Positions 6,206-8,447 of a DNA stretch of 8,447 bases are shown one piece after another. The stretch is from assembly GCA_016929305.1 (NCBI GenBank), contig JAFGJC010000199.1, forward strand, positions 1 to 8,447. The letters run 5' to 3'. The notes beneath the pieces are model-generated. The model was not told where the DNA came from. It did no database searches and saw nothing but the letters and a program-made list of their open reading frames with translations. Positions within the stretch are counted from its first letter, which is position 1; every line of letters starts with the position of its first letter. The DNA comes from a candidate division CSSED10-310 bacterium. GTDB lineage: Bacteria > CSSED10-310 > JAFGJC01. The position numbers were made by a program, and so were the translations under genes.

Positions 6206-6777
6206 GTTTGATACTTCACTTTCCTGTTTAGTTTTTTGATCAGGAGATTCTGTTTTCTCTCAGCTCCCCAGATTTCATTTGCAACATCCCGATCGGTCTG
6301 GATTTTTATTACGACACACTCCTCACAAATCTGACATTCAATCGTCTGAACAAAAGCACAATGGCTTCTGTCCAACCCGTCAGCAACTCTGAGTATACCT
6401 GCAAGCCACTCGACAGTATCTTGATCTGCGGGTTTTAAGGCATCAAACATTTTATGCTTGTGAGGATCAGGTTCAGCTTTGCGGTGATAGCGAGCAATGA
6501 GTGCACACATCCGTTTATCTTTATCCGGAAGTCCAGGAATCGGCTCTTGTATAATCATGTCAAATGAATGTTTGTGATGACCGCTTTCTTCCTGGTGGAA
6601 CAATCCGATATCATGCATCCAGGCAGCGCCCTGGAGCATAAATCGGGCATGATCGTTCAGGTTATGCAGTGGCAGCAAACCCTGGAAAATCTCGTCAGCA
6701 AGTTTAGCAACATGCCTGGCATGTTCCGGATCCGGATCGTATCGGTACGCTATTTCGCGGAATGTATTGATATTCAT
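6202..6777 (-). CDS. Stand-alone HD-domain protein resembling the C-terminal domain of Ppx/GppA exopolyphosphatase
   Basis: Predicted cytoplasmic HD-superfamily protein. Seen: 191 residues. The arrangement follows the C-terminal HD region of Ppx/GppA enzymes: DPEHARHVAKLADEIF (16-31), AAWMHDIGLF with His55-Asp56 (51-60), HHKHS 67-71, ARYHRK 95-100 and LRVADGLDRSH (129-139, Asp133, Asp136). In Ppx this region follows the actin-like catalytic domains. Here those are absent, and the protein has its own ATG with AGGA five to six bases upstream, so this is a free-standing gene and not a frameshifted remnant; the sequence just upstream is the end of ppk1. It begins 13 nt after the ppk1 stop and overlaps the phosphoesterase gene by 4 nt. 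The HD ligands look intact, so it may be an active phosphohydrolase, or a partner for a catalytic subunit encoded elsewhere. Confidence 0.85.
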   Translation of the reverse strand: MNINTFREIAYRYDPDPEHARHVAKLADEIFQGLLPLHNLNDHARFMLQGAAWMHDIGLFHQEESGHHKHSFDMIIQEPIPGLPDKDKRMCALIARYHRKAEPDPHKHKMFDALKPADQDTVEWLAGILRVADGLDRSHCAFVQTIECQICEECVVIKIQTDRDVANEIWGAERKQNLLIKKLNRKVKYQT

Positions 6778-6790
6778 TCAAGTTCCTGAA

Positions 6791-8447
6791 TCAATCATTG
6801 GATTTCTTGCTTTTTCTTTTTTTCTTACCGATCTGCCTGACAAGTTCCTCATAAGGTGCTGATTTCACACCGCCTTTTCTGGCAATAGCAATTAACTGAC
6901 TCTGACTACGTACGGTCTTTTTGTCAGTTCCGGAAGATATCCGCACATAGATTCCATCCGGTTGACAGATGCGAGCTTTCACATTGTCTTTTAGGTATGT
7001 CATTAAAATTTCTTTTATGATTCGTGATTTTGTGTGTGTTTCTTCAATAGGATAAAGTATTTCAACACGGCGTTTAAAGTTACGAGGCATCCAGTCGGCG
7101 CTGCCGGAATAAATCTCCGGATCTCCGCCGTTGTGAAAATAATATATTCGTGTGTGCTCAAGAAATCTGTCAAGAATACTGATAACCCGTATGTTATCGC
7201 TCACACCCGGTACACCCGGTCTCAAACAGCATATTCCCCGTACGATCAAGTCTATTTGAACTCCAGCTTGAGAAGCCAGATAAAGATGCCGTATGGTTTT
7301 CGAATCAACAAGAGCATTCATCTTGGCAATGATTCGGCCTGGATTTTTCGGAGATGTTTTTTCGATTTCACGATCAATGAGTGAAATAATTTTTTCCTGC
7401 AAATTCACCGGTGCTATGGAGAATTTTTTAAACATCGATGCCACCGTTTCGGCTTTGTACATCTCACTTCCCGTCCAGGAATTAAATCCAGTAATAACAT
7501 TAAAAAGGGCGGACACATCCCGGCCAAATTTCTGATCACACGTCAACAGACCAAGATCCGTGTAAAGTTTTGCGGTATTTGAGTTGTAGTTGCCGGTAGA
7601 CAGATGGACGTATCGTTGAAGTTTATTTTTTTCACGTCGAACAACCAGAGTTGCTTTGCAGTGCACTTTCCACCTTACAAACCCAAAAACAACGTTAATG
7701 CCGACTTCTTCCATTTGCCTGGACCAGTCAATATTTGACCTTTCATCGAATCTTGCCTTGAGTTCCAATACTGCCGTAACGTGTTTGCCCTTCTCTGCTG
7801 CTCTCTGTAACGCTGCGACGATAGGCGAATTGGAACCCGTTCGGTACAGGGTCTGCTTGATTGCCAGAACATCCGGATCATCCGCAGCATTATTCAGAAA
7901 ATCAACGATAACTGCGAATGAGTCAAACGGATGATGCAACAGAACATCGCGCTCCCGAATCACCGTGAAAATATCCTTATCGGACGCCATACGTTTGGGA
8001 ATCCTTGGATTGAATGGATGATCCTTCAGGTTTGGATCGGTATCCAATTCATATAAACTCATCAAGTTGCAAAGATTAATGGGTCCTGGAATCGCAAACA
8101 TATATTTCCAGTCCAGCTTCAAATGCCGGCAAATACTTTGAATCAAACCTCTGGGCGCATTTTCCTCAACTTCCAGTCTGACAGCAATCTGATTGGATCT
8201 GTCCTGCAATTCCGCTTCCAGTGATTCCAGAAGATCCATAACCTCACTTTCATGAAGATCATAGTCAAGGTTCCGGGTGACTCGAAATGCCATCGTTTCC
8301 CAGATCTTCATTCCAGGGAAAAGCCAGTGGAGATTGTGTACTATCAGATCTTCAAGCAATACGAATCTGCGTTTCCTGGAGGATTCTTTTACCGGCACTA
8401 ATCTGGGTATTACTGAAGGAACCTCAACAAATGCATATGCATTGGGC
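6791..8447 (-). CDS. ppk1: Polyphosphate kinase 1, 5' end outside the window
   Basis: Makes polyphosphate from the gamma-phosphate of ATP, and can run in reverse. Seen: 551 residues, open to the right edge. The frame continues past the GTG at 8398 with AFVEVPSVIPRL, a conserved Ppk1 segment, so that codon is an internal Val and not a start. Then come RRFVLLEDLI, LAIKQTLYRTG, ELKARFDERSNI and the catalytic pair: His in VHCKA (codon at 7663-7661), equivalent to the phosphorylated His435 of the E. coli enzyme, and His in YVHLSTGNYN (7606-7604), equivalent to His454. The C-terminal phospholipase-D-like half follows with LIVRGICCLRPGVPGVSDNI, RFLEHTRIYYF, SADWMPRNF and RRVEILYPI. The end is a basic tail GKKKRKSKKSND. 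About 170-190 N-terminal residues should be missing. It leads a tight operon with three phosphohydrolase-type genes. Confidence 0.97.
   Translation of the reverse strand, partial: PNAYAFVEVPSVIPRLVPVKESSRKRRFVLLEDLIVHNLHWLFPGMKIWETMAFRVTRNLDYDLHESEVMDLLESLEAELQDRSNQIAVRLEVEENAPRGLIQSICRHLKLDWKYMFAIPGPINLCNLMSLYELDTDPNLKDHPFNPRIPKRMASDKDIFTVIRERDVLLHHPFDSFAVIVDFLNNAADDPDVLAIKQTLYRTGSNSPIVAALQRAAEKGKHVTAVLELKARFDERSNIDWSRQMEEVGINVVFGFVRWKVHCKATLVVRREKNKLQRYVHLSTGNYNSNTAKLYTDLGLLTCDQKFGRDVSALFNVITGFNSWTGSEMYKAETVASMFKKFSIAPVNLQEKIISLIDREIEKTSPKNPGRIIAKMNALVDSKTIRHLYLASQAGVQIDLIVRGICCLRPGVPGVSDNIRVISILDRFLEHTRIYYFHNGGDPEIYSGSADWMPRNFKRRVEILYPIEETHTKSRIIKEILMTYLKDNVKARICQPDGIYVRISSGTDKKTVRSQSQLIAIARKGGVKSAPYEELVRQIGKKKRKSKKSND

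Noticed and set aside
6202..6777. HD gene as a pseudogene remnant of a full-length ppx
   Set aside because: It has its own ATG, ribosome site, intact motifs and a tight fit between ppk1 and the phosphoesterase gene; no decayed Ppx catalytic sequence lies upstream.
7034..7934. Plus-strand open frames within the ppk1 region, up to 116 codons
   Set aside because: They are antisense to strongly conserved Ppk1 sequence, including the catalytic histidines, and show no protein-like motifs.
8396..8398. GTG as the start of ppk1
   Set aside because: The frame stays open to the right edge and encodes conserved Ppk1 residues (AFVEVPSVIPRL) just upstream, so the codon is an internal valine.
1..8447. Mobile elements, CRISPR arrays, tRNA/rRNA genes, toxin-antitoxin or defence systems
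   Set aside because: No transposase, integrase, repeat-spacer pattern, cloverleaf or known defence gene could be seen on either strand.

Overview
The window looks like chromosome from a Gram-negative bacterium of moderate, slightly AT-rich composition. A lipoprotein signal peptide, an exported esterase, a Rob-like AraC regulator and a compact ppk1 operon would all suit a deltaproteobacterium-like (Desulfobacterota) host. That placement is an impression from gene style only; there is no rRNA or other marker. I see no mobile element, CRISPR array, tRNA or phage gene.

Layout. (1) 1-1258, minus strand: most of a UshA-like 5'-nucleotidase lipoprotein, cut by the left edge. Its real start appears to be a GTG at 1258 behind a good Shine-Dalgarno sequence. 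(2) 1259-1452: a divergent control region with a clear extended -10 promoter facing left. (3) 1456-2319, plus: an AraC-type regulator with a C-terminal GyrI-like ligand-binding domain. A strong internal ribosome site lies exactly at the domain boundary. (4) 2446-3630, plus: an exported TPR plus alpha/beta-hydrolase esterase, followed with a 35-nt overlap by (5) 3596-4837, plus: a GT4 glycosyltransferase starting at TTG. (6) 8447 down to 4810, minus: a tight four-gene operon in the order ppk1 (5' end outside the window), a stand-alone HD protein resembling the C-terminal domain of Ppx, a calcineurin-like phosphoesterase, and a CYTH triphosphatase. Gaps are +13, -4 (ATGA) and +16 nt. The last gene converges on the glycosyltransferase and overlaps it by 28 nt.

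How the genes fit together. The right half is best read as a polyphosphate module: Ppk1 makes (or reverses) polyphosphate from ATP, and three unrelated metal-dependent phosphohydrolase-type folds follow it in one transcript. The HD protein has the Ppx C-terminal domain without the Ppx catalytic domain, which raises the possibility of a split exopolyphosphatase or a free regulatory domain. The left-hand 5'-nucleotidase is also a phosphate-releasing enzyme, outside the cytoplasm, and may be controlled by the divergent AraC/GyrI gene. The esterase-glycosyltransferase pair between them has no obvious link to phosphate and its substrates cannot be read from sequence.

The strongest leads for follow-up are the internal start in the AraC gene and the orphan HD domain in the ppk1 operon. 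All assignments rest on reading motifs by eye; no database search was run.
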